Shown here: piece after piece, positions 54,063-63,563 of the stretch
How positions within the stretch are numbered: the stretch's first letter is position 1
How the letters are laid out: each line of letters opens with the position of its first letter
Assembly (NCBI RefSeq): GCF_023159225.1
Contig: NC_063166.1
Location: 79,075,785-79,139,784 of the forward strand
Direction of reading: 5' to 3'
DNA: 64,000 bases
From: Perognathus longimembris pacificus
Taxonomy: Eukaryota > Chordata > Mammalia > Rodentia > Heteromyidae
Program-made: the position numbers and the translations under genes
Notes under the pieces: generated by a model
What the model was told of the DNA's origin: nothing
Databases searched by the model: none
The model's input: the letters and a program-made list of their open reading frames with translations, nothing else

Positions 54063-54916
54063 GGCTGTCTGGGACGCAGTGTGTCACGCACACATCGAGG
54101 CCGAGGCCACCAGAACGAGCGGAAGGGTGGGTGGTGGCCGGGACCCCGTGGGCTCCTGGCACCGAGTGCGCCTGTGAGAAAAGTTGCAAACTCTCAGTTC
54201 GGCCACGCCATGCTGATAGGGTTTTCAATTTTATTAATTAATTGTCATTATTACCCACCGGGAAACGCCACATTAAAAACGCATGTTTTCCGGCCTCTTT
54301 GTGAAAAGGAGGCAGCACAACACGGAAGAAACAGTGCTGGGGGCTGGGGGGCAGGGGGAGCCAGAGGGGAGGGGAGCTGGGGAGTGGGGGAGTCGGGAGG
54401 GAAGGGGCCAGGCCCCCCTCCACTTGGGCAGTGTGGAAATTGACAAGTAACTGACATGTCAAGGACAAGGACGGGAACCCACATTTCCTGCCCAGCTCCC
54501 AGGGGTGGAGGGAAAGGCCGGGGAGGTGCTGGCTTGGGGGGGGGGGTCCCAGCTGGGTGGGGAGCGGCCGTCCCCCCCCCACGGGCGAGGCTGCGGGGAG
54601 TCCCCATGCACAGCCCCCCACCGTGCCCAGCCCCCATGGGCCCCGGACCCCAGGACCACGGTGCTGAGCCCGAGCCTCCAGCCTCCAGGATGGAAACCCG
54701 GGTGGGCTGGGCCGCGGCTCCTCCCGGAGGCCAGGCGGTCACCCCGGTGCGACAGGAGCTTCCAGCCCATCACACCCGGGGCACTGGCCCTCCCCCCCGC
54801 CCCCCCTCCGCGCAGGGAGGCGTCTCTGGGGCGCCCTCTAGCGGCCCCGGCCCCACACGGCACACGGGCCTGGGGGGGGGGGGCGTGGGCTGGGGTCCCG
54901 CTCTGGCGGCTCCACG

Positions 54917-54952
<36 letters not shown>

Positions 54953-55059
54953 CCACGCGCGGCCGTGACTAAGGGAGACAGAGCCGCTCTCACGCGTGGT
55001 TCGGTCTGCGTGTCCACGCGATCGGTCTTAGACAAGCAGTGCCCAAATCGACGGCGTCA
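54063..55059. other. Intergenic with AT-rich island and (GT)n
   Basis: 54215-54310 is sharply AT-rich for this window (attttattaattaattgtc). (GT)n at 54919-54951. G run near 54535-54546. No gene. Confidence 0.5.
54919..54951. repeat. (GT)n microsatellite
   Basis: An uninterrupted dinucleotide run of about sixteen units. Confidence 0.97.
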
Positions 55060-55275
55060 CGCGGCTCGCAACGCGATGCTAACCGCTCAGGAGCCCGAGG
55101 GTCACAGTTCGAAGCCAGCCCGGGCAGAAAAACGCCGTGACGCCCTTCTCTCCAGGCAACCGGCAAAAGGCCGGACGGGGACTGTGGCTCGAGGGGCCGG
55201 GCTCCATCTTGGCCTGAGCCAGCTAAGCAGGAGGGCAAAGGCCTGAGTGCAGACGCGCGTATCGGCACCAAAATA
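55060..55275 (+). repeat. B1-Geo-type SINE, right half altered
   Basis: ctcaggagcccgagggtcac, agttcgaagccagcccgggc, then ggggactgtggctcgaggg. The terminal Geo portion is diverged (gcaaaggcctgagtgcag). Confidence 0.75.
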
Positions 55276-55587
55276 AAAAGCCCGATGCTTTCCTGACGTC
55301 CCCGCGATGGCGGGAGCGGATGGCGGGAGCCGCGTGGCTGCGGCGGGAGGGGAGCGGCGTGGCCGGCGTGGGAACGCAGGGAGCTTTGCACGGCCGTGTC
55401 TCTGTTCAGGACTCTGCCTCGTCGCCATCTCTGTCATGGACCCCAAGCAAGGAGGGCCATTGTGGGGGTGGGGACCGTGGGTCCCAGCGTGCAGGGGCTG
55501 GGAGTGGGGGTCGGGCCACGTCCACAGCGTTTCATATCTTGGCATTTTTCTTCATGAGGATATGCTTTCTTGTTATTTACTTATTTT
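55276..55587. other. Intergenic, unique
   Basis: Short direct repeats gatggcggga (about 55306 and 55319); no gene recognised. Confidence 0.4.
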
Positions 55588-55782
55588 TGTCTATCCTGGG
55601 GCCTTGGACTCAGGGCCTGAGCACTGTCCCTGGCTTCTTTTTGCTCAAGGCTAGTACTCTGCCACTTGAGCCACAGCGCCGCTTCTGGCCGTTTTCTGTA
55701 TATGTGGGGCTGAGGAATCGAACCCAGGGCTTCATGTAGACGAGGCGAGCTCTCTTGCCACCTGGCCACATCCCCAGCCCCT
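55588..55782 (-). repeat. IDL-Geo SINE
   Basis: On plus: tcctggggccttggactcag, tactctgccacttgagccac, ggaatcgaacccagggcttc and gccacatccccagccc. Complete dimer. Confidence 0.93.
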
Positions 55783-56076
55783 CCCTGTTACGTTTCTTAA
55801 GGTTTTGTTGTTATAAAGGTGATGTGCAGAGCGGTTAGTTTTCTAAGTCAGGTAAAGAGTTTCTCTCCCCGTTTCTCCCTCCCCTCCCCCCACGCCTTCT
55901 TAGGCCTTAAGCGATGTTAGCGATGAACGCCCGCGCGATGGCGGGTGGCGAAGGATGCCGCTCTGTGCTCGCGAGCACCAGCAGGCGGGGCGCAGGCCGG
56001 AGGCATCTGGCCTCCCCTGGGCACGCACCCTCTTCTCTGACTTCAACAGACTTTCTAATTTTAAAAAGCAATCCGA
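55783..56076. other. Intergenic, unique
   Basis: A moderately AT-rich part at 55790-55870; nothing recognised. Confidence 0.4.
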
Positions 56077-56302
56077 GGGGCTGGGAAGGTGGCCTAGCGG
56101 TAGAGCGCCCGCCTAGCATGCGGGAAGCCCCGGGTTCGATTCCTCAGCACCACATGCACAGAAGAAAACAGAAGCGGCGCTGTGGCTCAAGTGGCAGAGT
56201 GCTAGCCCTGAGCACAAGAAGCTCAGAGACAGAGCTCAGGCCCCGAGTTCAAGCCCCAGGACGGGCACCAACACACACACGCGCGCACGCACACACACAC
56301 AC
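56077..56302 (+). repeat. IDL-Geo SINE with (CA/CG)n tail
   Basis: gaggggctgggaaggtggcc, tagcggtagagcgcccgcc, ggttcgattcctcagcacca, then gctgtggctcaagtggcaga to gttcaagccccaggacggg and acacacacgcgcgcacgc. Confidence 0.95.
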
Positions 56303-57335
56303 CTGAAGTAAAACCTCGTGTTTTCTTGGCAGTCTGAGGAAACCTAAGGCCAACATGAAGCAAGCGCGACTCGCAGGCCCCCTCCCCGGACAGAGTCGTT
56401 TCTTTGCCAGGAGCAGGACGGCGTCTTCCGGTCACCCTGAGGAGAAGGAGCCGTCCCTCCGTCCCTCCGCGCGCAGCCCGGGGAGCCCAGCCCTGGGCCC
56501 GCCACTCTGCCACCTGCCAAGTCCCCGCGGCTCCCGGCCCACAGCTTGGGAGCAGTGACACCCAGTGGCCAGGCCTGGAACTACAGCTCCGGCCTCGCGT
56601 CCCTGGACCAGAAGCGTCTCCAGCTGTCCGCGGGGGCTGAGGTCCACGCAGGAGTGAATTCCCCTGCATCAGAGCAGGGGTGGAAGCCACGTGAAGCCGC
56701 ACCGCCTCGGGGGCCTCGTCACGAGATCGTGCCAGGCTGCGCCCCCACGGCCTGCTGTCCTCCACGCCACCCCCAAACACCTGCTCACCTCTCGCTCTCA
56801 GCTGGTGATTGGAACCCAGGATGGGCCTTGGGGTCACCCCACACTGCGGTCCCCTCTGGGACTTGCAGGTGTGGCCTGTCCTCCGTCCCCTCCCCCCCAC
56901 ACTCCCGCGTGACGGCAGCCAGGAGAATGTGCTTCCCAGCAGCTCTCTCCTTCCTGCCGTGCGAATGGCCTGCGCGACACCTCCAACCTCATCCAAGCAA
57001 AGATGATGCCCGGATTCGAGGGGCAGCCAACCCCCGGGCAGCAACTCGCGTGGACGAGGAATGCGCCCTCCTCGCTGTCCATTCACAACCTTCCGACACT
57101 CCAAGGTGGTTTTGTTTCTGCAGCAAAACCTAGCCCGAGCGATGGACACGGTAGACAGATAATGTTTCCTGGAATGACCCAATCCTAGGCCGGGCACCGG
57201 CGGCTCCACCTGTAATCCCAGCCCCCCCCCCCCATGCCTCCTCTGGGAAGCGCTAGGGTGTTCCCCCTGTAGCTTCCTTCATAAGCAGGTTCTCTCTGAC
57301 CCTGATAACCCTTGAGGGGCAACTTGAAAATAAGC
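56303..57335. other. Intergenic, unique with B1 start scrap
   Basis: At 57189-57230 a bare 7SL-like head (ggccgggcaccggcggctcc, acctgtaatcccag) is cut off by a C run. The rest has no recognisable repeat or exon. Confidence 0.45.
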
Positions 57336-57512
57336 AAGCGCTTGGAAGGTGGCCTAGTGGCAGCGTGCTAGCCTCGCATGCATGAGTTCGATTCCTCAGC
57401 ACCACAGACACAGAAAAGGCCGGAAGTAGCGCTGTGGCTCAAGCAAAAAGAAGCCGGGGACAGTGCTCAGGCCCCGAGTCCAAACCCCAGGACTGGCAAA
57501 AAGGAAAAAGAA
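57336..57512 (+). repeat. IDL-Geo SINE with internal deletion
   Basis: cttggaaggtggcctagtgg, gagttcgattcctcagcacc, agcgctgtggctcaag. The Geo half lacks the segment between tggctcaag and caaaaagaagcc, then ends ccccaggactggcaaaaagg. Confidence 0.9.
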
Positions 57513-58724
57513 AGAAGCACCACTGGCTCTTGTCTGATCCCCAAAGGCGCACCACAGACCCGAGAGCAGCAGGGGCCTCCTGGAGCTGGCAGTCCTGCTC
57601 GTTTGCAGCTCTGGAACCATATGGCCTCGGCGTGAGTCAGCTTTGTTCAGAGTCTGCATCCCCAGCCTCCGCCTCCCCTCCAACACGAGTGCACGGGGCA
57701 CCTGGGGGGATCCGCTCGCTGGCTGCAGCAAAGACTCCATTTCCCAGCCTCCTTTGGGGCATGGAGGGGTCATGTGACCAGGGGGCAGCCAATAGGATGG
57801 GAGCAGCGTCTGGGCGGGCCAGCACGGACCGTGGGACCTGTAGGACCCGGCGCGGTTGGCCTGGGAGTCGGGGGCGGCCGGGCTCCTCCCAGCCGGGCTC
57901 ACCCCGCGTTCGTCTCCGGCGGACGCAGATGCATTTTACTCTCAGCAGAAGTTGGCCCAGCTTGGAAAACGCCAGGAACTCCGCCGGGGAATGAATTCTC
58001 CGTCTTCCTCCTGGGATTTGCACTCAGGGCTTGCTTCTTGCTAGCTAGACTGCCCTGCTTCGGGAGCCGTGCAACCCAACGGGTTCTGTTTTCGTAATTT
58101 TCCAGCTCGTCTCTGGAGCATTTGCCTGGGGCTCCTCCCACGCCTGCCTCCCACGGAGCTGGATTGCAGACGTGCTCCATCCCGCCCTCCTCCCCCTCCG
58201 CCAGCAGGAAGCCCTGCACAGGCCTGCTGCATTTCAGGCTGTTCACCAAACCCTCCAGAGCACGCGGAGGAGACCGGCCCCGCCGCTCCGGGCCGCGGCT
58301 GCCTCAGCAAAGCCGAAGCCAGGCGGAGGCGCCCCTGGGCCCGAGTCCCGCGGCCGGCGGAGCGGCAGCCTAGGCCGGGGCTTCTGAAATCGATTCCTGG
58401 GCTTGGGCCAGCTGCCTTGAGCAGGATGGAGACGGGTGGTTTGTAAGGAGGAAAGCACCCACCCCCCTCGTGCAGGCGCGCGGTGCTCACTCGAGGGGCA
58501 GAGGCCTTGCTGCCCAGGCTCGCGTGGGGTGGGGCGTGTCCAGGGGGCTCTGCTGGGCCTGGGGGGGGGGGTAGAGAGTGGCACAGATGGAGGGCAGGGC
58601 GCTGCCCAGCGAAAGGCCCAGTGCACGCTCTGCCGCCCTCCAGCACGAAGACCGGGCAGCCCGCCATGGCCGAGGAGAACGCCGGCCAAAGCACGGAGGT
58701 CCTCAGGATTCACTGAGCCGCCAG
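57513..58724. other. Intergenic with old repeat fragment
   Basis: 57720-57840 (ctccatttcccagcctcctt, ggtcatgtgaccagggggca, gccaataggatgggagcag) reads like an ancient mammalian repeat that I cannot name. The rest is unique. Confidence 0.45.
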
Positions 58725-58832
58725 GAAAGGGCTTGAGATTCCCATCTCCCATTAACCAGGAAAGAGCCAGAAGTGGCGGCGGTGGCTCAAGCGGTGAAGC
58801 ACCAGCCGTGACTGAGGAAGCTAAGGGAATGA
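58725..58832 (+). repeat. B1-Geo SINE, 5'-truncated
   Basis: It starts in the linker (cttgagattcccatctccca, ttaaccagg) and continues with the Geo half gccagaagtggcggcggtgg to about 58832. The 3' end runs into the 28-bp array. Confidence 0.8.
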
Positions 58833-58849
58833 AGAAATCTACGGTGTGC

Positions 58850-59100
58850 ACCGCGCTAGGGGGCGCACTAGAGCCCGAGCATGCGCACAGGCGCACTAGA
58901 GCTCGAGCATGCGCACAGTTGTACTAGAGCTCGAGCAAGGCGCTAGGTGTACCAGAGCTGGAGCATGCGCACAGGCGCACTAGAGCTCGAGCATGCGCAC
59001 AGTTGTACTAGAGCTCGAGCATGGCGCTAGGTGTCGTACCAGAGCTCGAGCATGCGCACAGGCGCACTAGAGCTCGAGCATGCGCACAGGCGCGCACACG
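58850..59100. repeat. 28-bp minisatellite with 84-bp higher-order unit
   Basis: About nine units of actagagctcgagcatgcgc plus acaggcgc or a variant. gcatgcgca occurs at 58879, 58907, 58963, 58991, 59050 and 59078. Every third unit is a variant with aggcgctagg or tggcgctagg, giving an 84-base period. Confidence 0.93.
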
Positions 59101-59116
59101 CAGGGCCGGGGGCCCC

Positions 59117-59315
59117 TGCTTGGAGCTGGGGCTCGAACTCAGGGCCTGGGTGGACCCTGAGCTTCTGTGCTCCACACCAGCTCCACCACTTGAGCCCCAG
59201 CGCCATTTCCCACTCTTGGGTGGTTCATGGGAGAGAATCAGAGTCTCACGGACTGCCCTGGCCAGGCTGGCTTCGAACCACGATCCTCAGATCTCACGGC
59301 AGTCGTGAGCCTCCC
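59117..59315 (-). repeat. B1-Geo SINE
   Basis: On plus: ggggctcgaactcagggcct, ccaccacttgagccccagcg, gagtctcacggactgccctg, ctggcttcgaaccacgatcc and tcagatctcacggcag. Confidence 0.88.
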
Positions 59316-59800
59316 AGCAATGGTGTTTATTTTTAAAGAATAGAATGCACTCATTTCCTCATCTGTCATAGCAAATATTAACATGTTTATTTTTAAACCT
59401 TTAAGACACTTCCTGCACTCCCGTCACCGCTCTACTTTGCATTCACATAGCGGATGTGCAGGTCTGTGTATTTATTTGCAGTACCGGCATTCGAACTCAG
59501 GATCTCAGAAAGGTGCTCTGCCACTTGAGCCACACCGCCGGTCCTTGTTTCGGTGATTATGTTTTGCTCCCCCCCGCACAGGGCCAGACTCGGATCTCAG
59601 CCCTCCTTCCTAAGTGGGGTTGCACGTAGACCTCGCGTGTGCACGTGTTTGTGTGTGCGCGGGGGGGGGGGGGACAGGGCCTTGCACGCTCGCTCGTGCT
59701 TGGTGCTCTGCCGCTTGGGCAATGCCTCCAGCCTGGCCTTGTTGCCCGTGACCGTGGTGACGGCGTCTCAGGGACCTTTCTGCCTGGGTCGGCTTCCAGC
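59316..59800. other. AT-rich patch and decayed SINEs
   Basis: 59320-59420 is AT-rich and unique (tttatttttaaagaatagaa). 59473-59620 is a decayed minus SINE (attcgaactcaggatctcag, gccacttgagccacaccgcc). 59640-59790 is another (gacagggccttgcacgctcg) after a G run at 59661-59673. Confidence 0.55.
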
Positions 59801-60389
59801 TCTGCTCGCGGGCTGGGCCTGCGGGGCGGCGGGGGTTGCAGGGGGGGGGGGGGGCGCGGTGAAAGCCCCGACGTGGGGGGCAGAGCCACCTTTATCTGAA
59901 ATGCACAAATCCCTTCTGTGGATCGCGCCCGGCCTTTGGCGCCCCACGGGGTGCCAGGAGCCCCGGGCGATCTCCCCGGCCGGGTGGGGGGGGGAGGGGA
60001 GGAGAGGGGGGGAGAGGGGAGGGGGCGGCGCCTGGGGAGGACGCTGAGTCCCTGAGTCCCCGGACCCCAAACCCGCGCGCAGACAGTGGCGCGGCGCCGG
60101 CGGCCGCCTCTAGGGGGCGGGCGCGGCCTTTGCATGGAGGGCGGGCTGTGCGCCCGGGACCTGGGCGCGCTGGGTGGCGGGGGGGGGGGGGGGGGAGGGC
60201 GCGGGGGGGGCGCGGGGGGGCAGAGCCTCACACCCGAGGGCCCGCCCGGGGCAGCAGCGCGCTGGGGACCCGCGCAGCCCCCCACATGGGGTGTCCTCCT
60301 CCGCGCACAGGGAAGATGGAGACCCCAGGCCAACCCGGGCGGGGAAGCCGGCCAGCCCCCCCCCCCCCCGCCCCCCACCCCCGTGTTCT
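59801..60389. promoter_or_regulatory. CpG-rich block, orphan
   Basis: High CpG with G runs (59840-59853, 60179-60195). cgcgcgcagacagtggcgcg and cctctagggggcgg lie in the less repetitive middle. No exon recognised; a promoter role is a guess from composition only. Confidence 0.35.
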
Positions 60390-60605
60390 GGGCGAGCCGG
60401 GGCTCCCGCCTGTAACCCCCGCCGCTGGGGGGGGGGGGACCCTGAGCAGCTCAGTTTGAAGCCATTCTAGGCAGACAGAAATTCTGCTTTCTATCGGGTA
60501 AAAAGCCAGAAGGGCGCCTGCGACCGAGCGCCCGTGAGAGCACAGGGCCCTGGGTTCGAGTCCCCGGACAGGTGTACACGTGCATGCGCGCGCACGCACA
60601 CACAC
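60390..60605 (+). repeat. B1-Geo SINE with (CA)n tail
   Basis: ggggctcccgcctgtaaccc, G run, gtttgaagccattctaggc, then agccagaagggcgcctgcg and ccctgggttcgagtccccgg, with a cacgcacacacac tail. Its right half keeps a perfect tRNA-type box B (ggttcgagtcc). Confidence 0.88.
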
Positions 60606-60624
60606 GGCCCCATGTCCACCCTAA

Positions 60625-60692
60625 AGCTGGGTATGGTGGCGCACGCCTGTCACCCCAGCCACTCTGAAAGCAGAGGCAAGAAGATCACAGGC
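60625..60692 (+). repeat. B1/Alu-like SINE head
   Basis: gctgggtatggtggcgcacg then cctgtcaccccagccactct and gaagatcacag; only the first half of a 7SL-like monomer. Confidence 0.75.
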
Positions 60693-61458
60693 GTCTCAAT
60701 AACTAAAGCGAAAAGGGCGGACGGCTCCGTCCCCGCACTGAGGGAAAAGGTTACTAAGTCAGCGAGTACTAAGTGCAGAGGTAGTGAGGCATCCGGGGTT
60801 CCCGTGGCCAAAGGCCTGCACCCCACTCCAGCGGGGTCCCGGCCCCTCAGGCCCTGGGTCCCGGGCCCCCGAGCATCCGTGCGCCTCTACCGAACGGCGA
60901 TGGCTGCCGAGGGGCCGACTGGGCACAGACCAAGTGTGCAGAGCGGGCCCCTCAGGCGGGCCAGGCAGCCGAGTCTCCTCAATTCGAATTAGGCTTAGCT
61001 CCACAGGACACCAGGGCACGGTGAGCACTGTCCCCTGGGGTGGCCCCGGGCTGCTGTCACGGCGAGCCACCCGGGTCCTTGGCTTCTGCCTTCCCATTCC
61101 ATCAACCTCAAGGACCAATGTGGCTGCCAGGGTGCCAGCCACCAGGCCCACATCCTTGGTAGGAAGGAGGAAGGGGGAAGCGGCTAGTTATTTTCTGGCA
61201 CAATCGTTCACTTCGGCTTGCTTCTCCCTGGCCACCCATGAGCAAAAAACCCTCAAGGACAGTGCCTAGGCCCTGAGCTCAAGCCCCATGACCAAAGAAA
61301 AAAGGCTGGGGGGGGGCAGATCAGGAAAATGATACAAACCCTAGGGGTACCGACAGCAACTCGTAGGTGTCAGATGCACACCAATGGCGGGGGACGGCAG
61401 TGCTGGGGTGCACCCCGCCCTCAGGGGCGGCGCTGCAAGTGTAGCGGGGGAGGGGGTT
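60693..61458. other. Intergenic with Geo scrap
   Basis: 61240-61305 (agcaaaaaaccctcaaggac, cctgagctcaagccccatga) is a lone Geo 3' end on plus. The rest is unique; no gene. Confidence 0.5.
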
Positions 61459-61572
61459 CTAGTTTCTTCTCTCCTCCCTCTTCTCTTCCTCCCCTCCCTC
61501 CCCCTCCCCCCTGTCCCCTTCCTCCTCTCTTCCTCCCCCTCCATCCTCTTGTCTCCTCTTTTCTGTTTCTTT
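61459..61572. repeat. Polypyrimidine tract
   Basis: C/T-only stretch (cttctctcctccctcttctc) into which the next SINE has inserted. Confidence 0.85.
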
Positions 61573-61787
61573 TTTCTTTTTTTCTTTTTTTTTTTGGCCA
61601 GTCTTGGGCCTTGGACTCAGGGCCTGAGCACTGTCCCTGGCTTCTTCCCGCTCAAGGCTAGCACTCTGCCACTTGAGCCACAGCGCTGCTTCTGGCCGTT
61701 TTCTGTATATGTGGTGCTGGGGAATCGAACCTAGGGCCTCGTGTATCCGAGGCAGGCACTCTTGCCACGAGGCTATATCCCCAGCCC
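61573..61787 (-). repeat. IDL-Geo SINE with perfect 18-bp target-site duplication
   Basis: A T-rich tail, ggccagtcttgggccttgg, the Geo half, ggaatcgaacctagggcctc and ggctatatccccagcc. cctcttttctgtttcttt occurs on both sides (61555-61572 and 61788-61805). Confidence 0.96.
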
Positions 61788-61814
61788 CCTCTTTTCTGTT
61801 TCTTTATCGTCTTT

Positions 61815-62052
61815 GTTGTCAGTTGGTCGTGGGGTTTGAACTCGGGGCCTGGGCGCTGTCCCTGAGCTCTTTTGCCCAAGGCCGGCGCTCTACCACTTGA
61901 GCCACGGCGCCACTTGCGGTTTTCTGGTGGTTCCACTGGAGAGGAGAGTCTCGTGGTCTTTCCTGCCCAGGCTGGCTTTGAACCGCGATCCTCAGCTCTC
62001 AGCCTCCTGAAGAGCTGGGATGACAGGTGCGGGCCACCAGCGCCCGGCTGGT
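61815..62052 (-). repeat. B1-Geo SINE
   Basis: On plus: ggggtttgaactcggggcct, gcgctctaccacttgagcca, ggtggttccactggagagga, gctttgaaccgcgatcctca and gatgacaggtgcgggccacc. Confidence 0.93.
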
Positions 62053-62108
62053 CTCCCCCTCCCCCTCCCCCTCCCCCTCCTTCCCCTTCCCCTCCCCCCT
62101 CATTTCCC
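62053..62108. repeat. (CCCCCT)n tract
   Basis: Tandem ccccctccccctccccct followed by ccttccccttcccc. Confidence 0.88.
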
Positions 62109-63382
62109 CCGTTCTTCCGGGGTTTTGTGACTCCCGGAGTTTCCCGGGCGGGCTGGGGACTTCCGCAGCCACAGACCCGGGAAAGCCTGGCCCCCGGGGG
62201 GCACCGGCAGCACAGCCCCCCGCGACCCCCCTCACCCCGTCCTTCCACACACCCCTTGCCTCACGTCGATGGTCCCGGCCGCGCTCGGTAAGCACCCTGG
62301 CCACGCCATCCTTGCCGGCCTGGGCCAACTTGGGGACCGTGAGCCCCTCCCCTGGCAGGGTGTCCCCGATCCTCACCCCCCGGTCCCCACGGCCACACAC
62401 GGCTTCAGAGGAGGAAAGGGAAGCCTTGCACACAGCGGGCCAGGTGTGAATCAGCACGCTCACCGTGGAAGCCAGTAGAAAGTTCCGCACAAAAGCAAGG
62501 GAGAGGCACGTGACTCAGCCTCCTCCCAGCTGAGAATCTTTCTGAGGAATCTTCTGGAAGGGACGCTTGCTTGCCTGCCTCGGAAGCAGACGGCCCGCTG
62601 GCCCACGACAGCCGAGAACCCCAACTGATGGACGCACGCGGTGCCCGAACGCAATGGAATACTGCTCTGCCCTGAAAAAGAGCGCAGGCGTGTTGTTTGC
62701 CACACAGGGGCGGAAGCGGAGGTCGCTCGGTGAACCGAGGCAGGCCAGGCTCGATCGCCCGGGCCCGGGGAATCCGCACGGCCACGTTGATGTCCTGGGC
62801 TTGAGTGTGCCACTCACGGGAGGCCGGGACGGACGGGCCGGCCAGCGGGGACCGTCAGGGTGTCGTCGCTCCCGGCACAGTGGGTGACGGGGTAACAAGT
62901 GTGCTGTGTGGTTCCGGGAGCTGGGGGTGGCCTGACCCCCTCCCCCCCCACCTCTGCTTCCCGAGCTTTCTCAGCCTCTGCGAGCGGTCTGGGGAGAATT
63001 CTAGAACCTCTGCTGACTGCAGGAACCCAGCCCCTGCCCACACCCAGTGTGGCAAGGCGGAGGGGCGCCCCGCTCCTGGCCAGCACCTCTTGGTGGCGGT
63101 GGTGGCGGGCGTGGGGCTTGAACTCGGGGCTGGGCAGCTCGAGGCTGGCGCTCTACCACCCGGGCAGCCCGCATTGCAGGCGTGAGCCCCGCTGCTTCTG
63201 AGACCTGCAAGAAAGAGCTTGCCTGCTGAGGACGGGGGGCGGGTCACACAGCCCCCCAGGGGAAACATGTCACAAGCGGGGTCCCCCTGAGGGCTCTGGG
63301 TCCAGCGGGGGATGAGATTGAGGCCCCGGCCCCCGCTCTCCTGGCTCTGTGACGCTCCGCTGCCTCTGCCGTAACATCTGGA
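62109..63382. other. Intergenic with L1-like and SINE scraps
   Basis: 62620-62760 (ccccaactgatggacgcacg then gcaatggaatactgctctg and ccctgaaaaagagcgcagg) resembles the L1 3' end (caatggaatattactcagcc). 63105-63190 (gggcttgaactcggggctgg, gcaggcgtgagccccgc) is a decayed minus SINE. No exon recognised. Confidence 0.5.
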
Positions 63383-63475
63383 TGGCCGTGACCTTGACCT
63401 GTGACAACACAGCTGGCCGTGACCTTGGCCTGGGAGGACACGTCTGGCCATGAACTTGACCTGTGACTGCACTGC
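63383..63475. repeat. 31-bp tandem repeat (3 copies) with nuclear-receptor half-sites
   Basis: Units at 63383, 63414 and 63445 start tggccgtgaccttgacctg or a variant. tgaccttgacct (63389-63400) is aggtcaaggtca on minus and contains the ERR/NR5A-type extended half-site TCAAGGTCA. The second and third units carry one-base variants. Confidence 0.9.
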
Positions 63476-63518
63476 CAGCCCGTTCCAGGACGCTCCCAAC
63501 TCTGGGGGGAGGGGGACG

Positions 63519-63563
63519 ATGACGTCATGTTGTCTTCAGGGTAATCGCTACCCGGAACATTCC
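63519..63563. promoter_or_regulatory. CRE palindrome and GGAA-type inverted motif
   Basis: atgacgtcat (63519-63528) is a perfect 10-base ATF/CREB palindrome. ggaacattcc (63554-63563) is an inverted GGAA repeat overlapping a TEAD-like acattcc. Both lie within 90 bases of the nuclear-receptor-like repeats. Function is inferred from motifs only. Confidence 0.45.
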
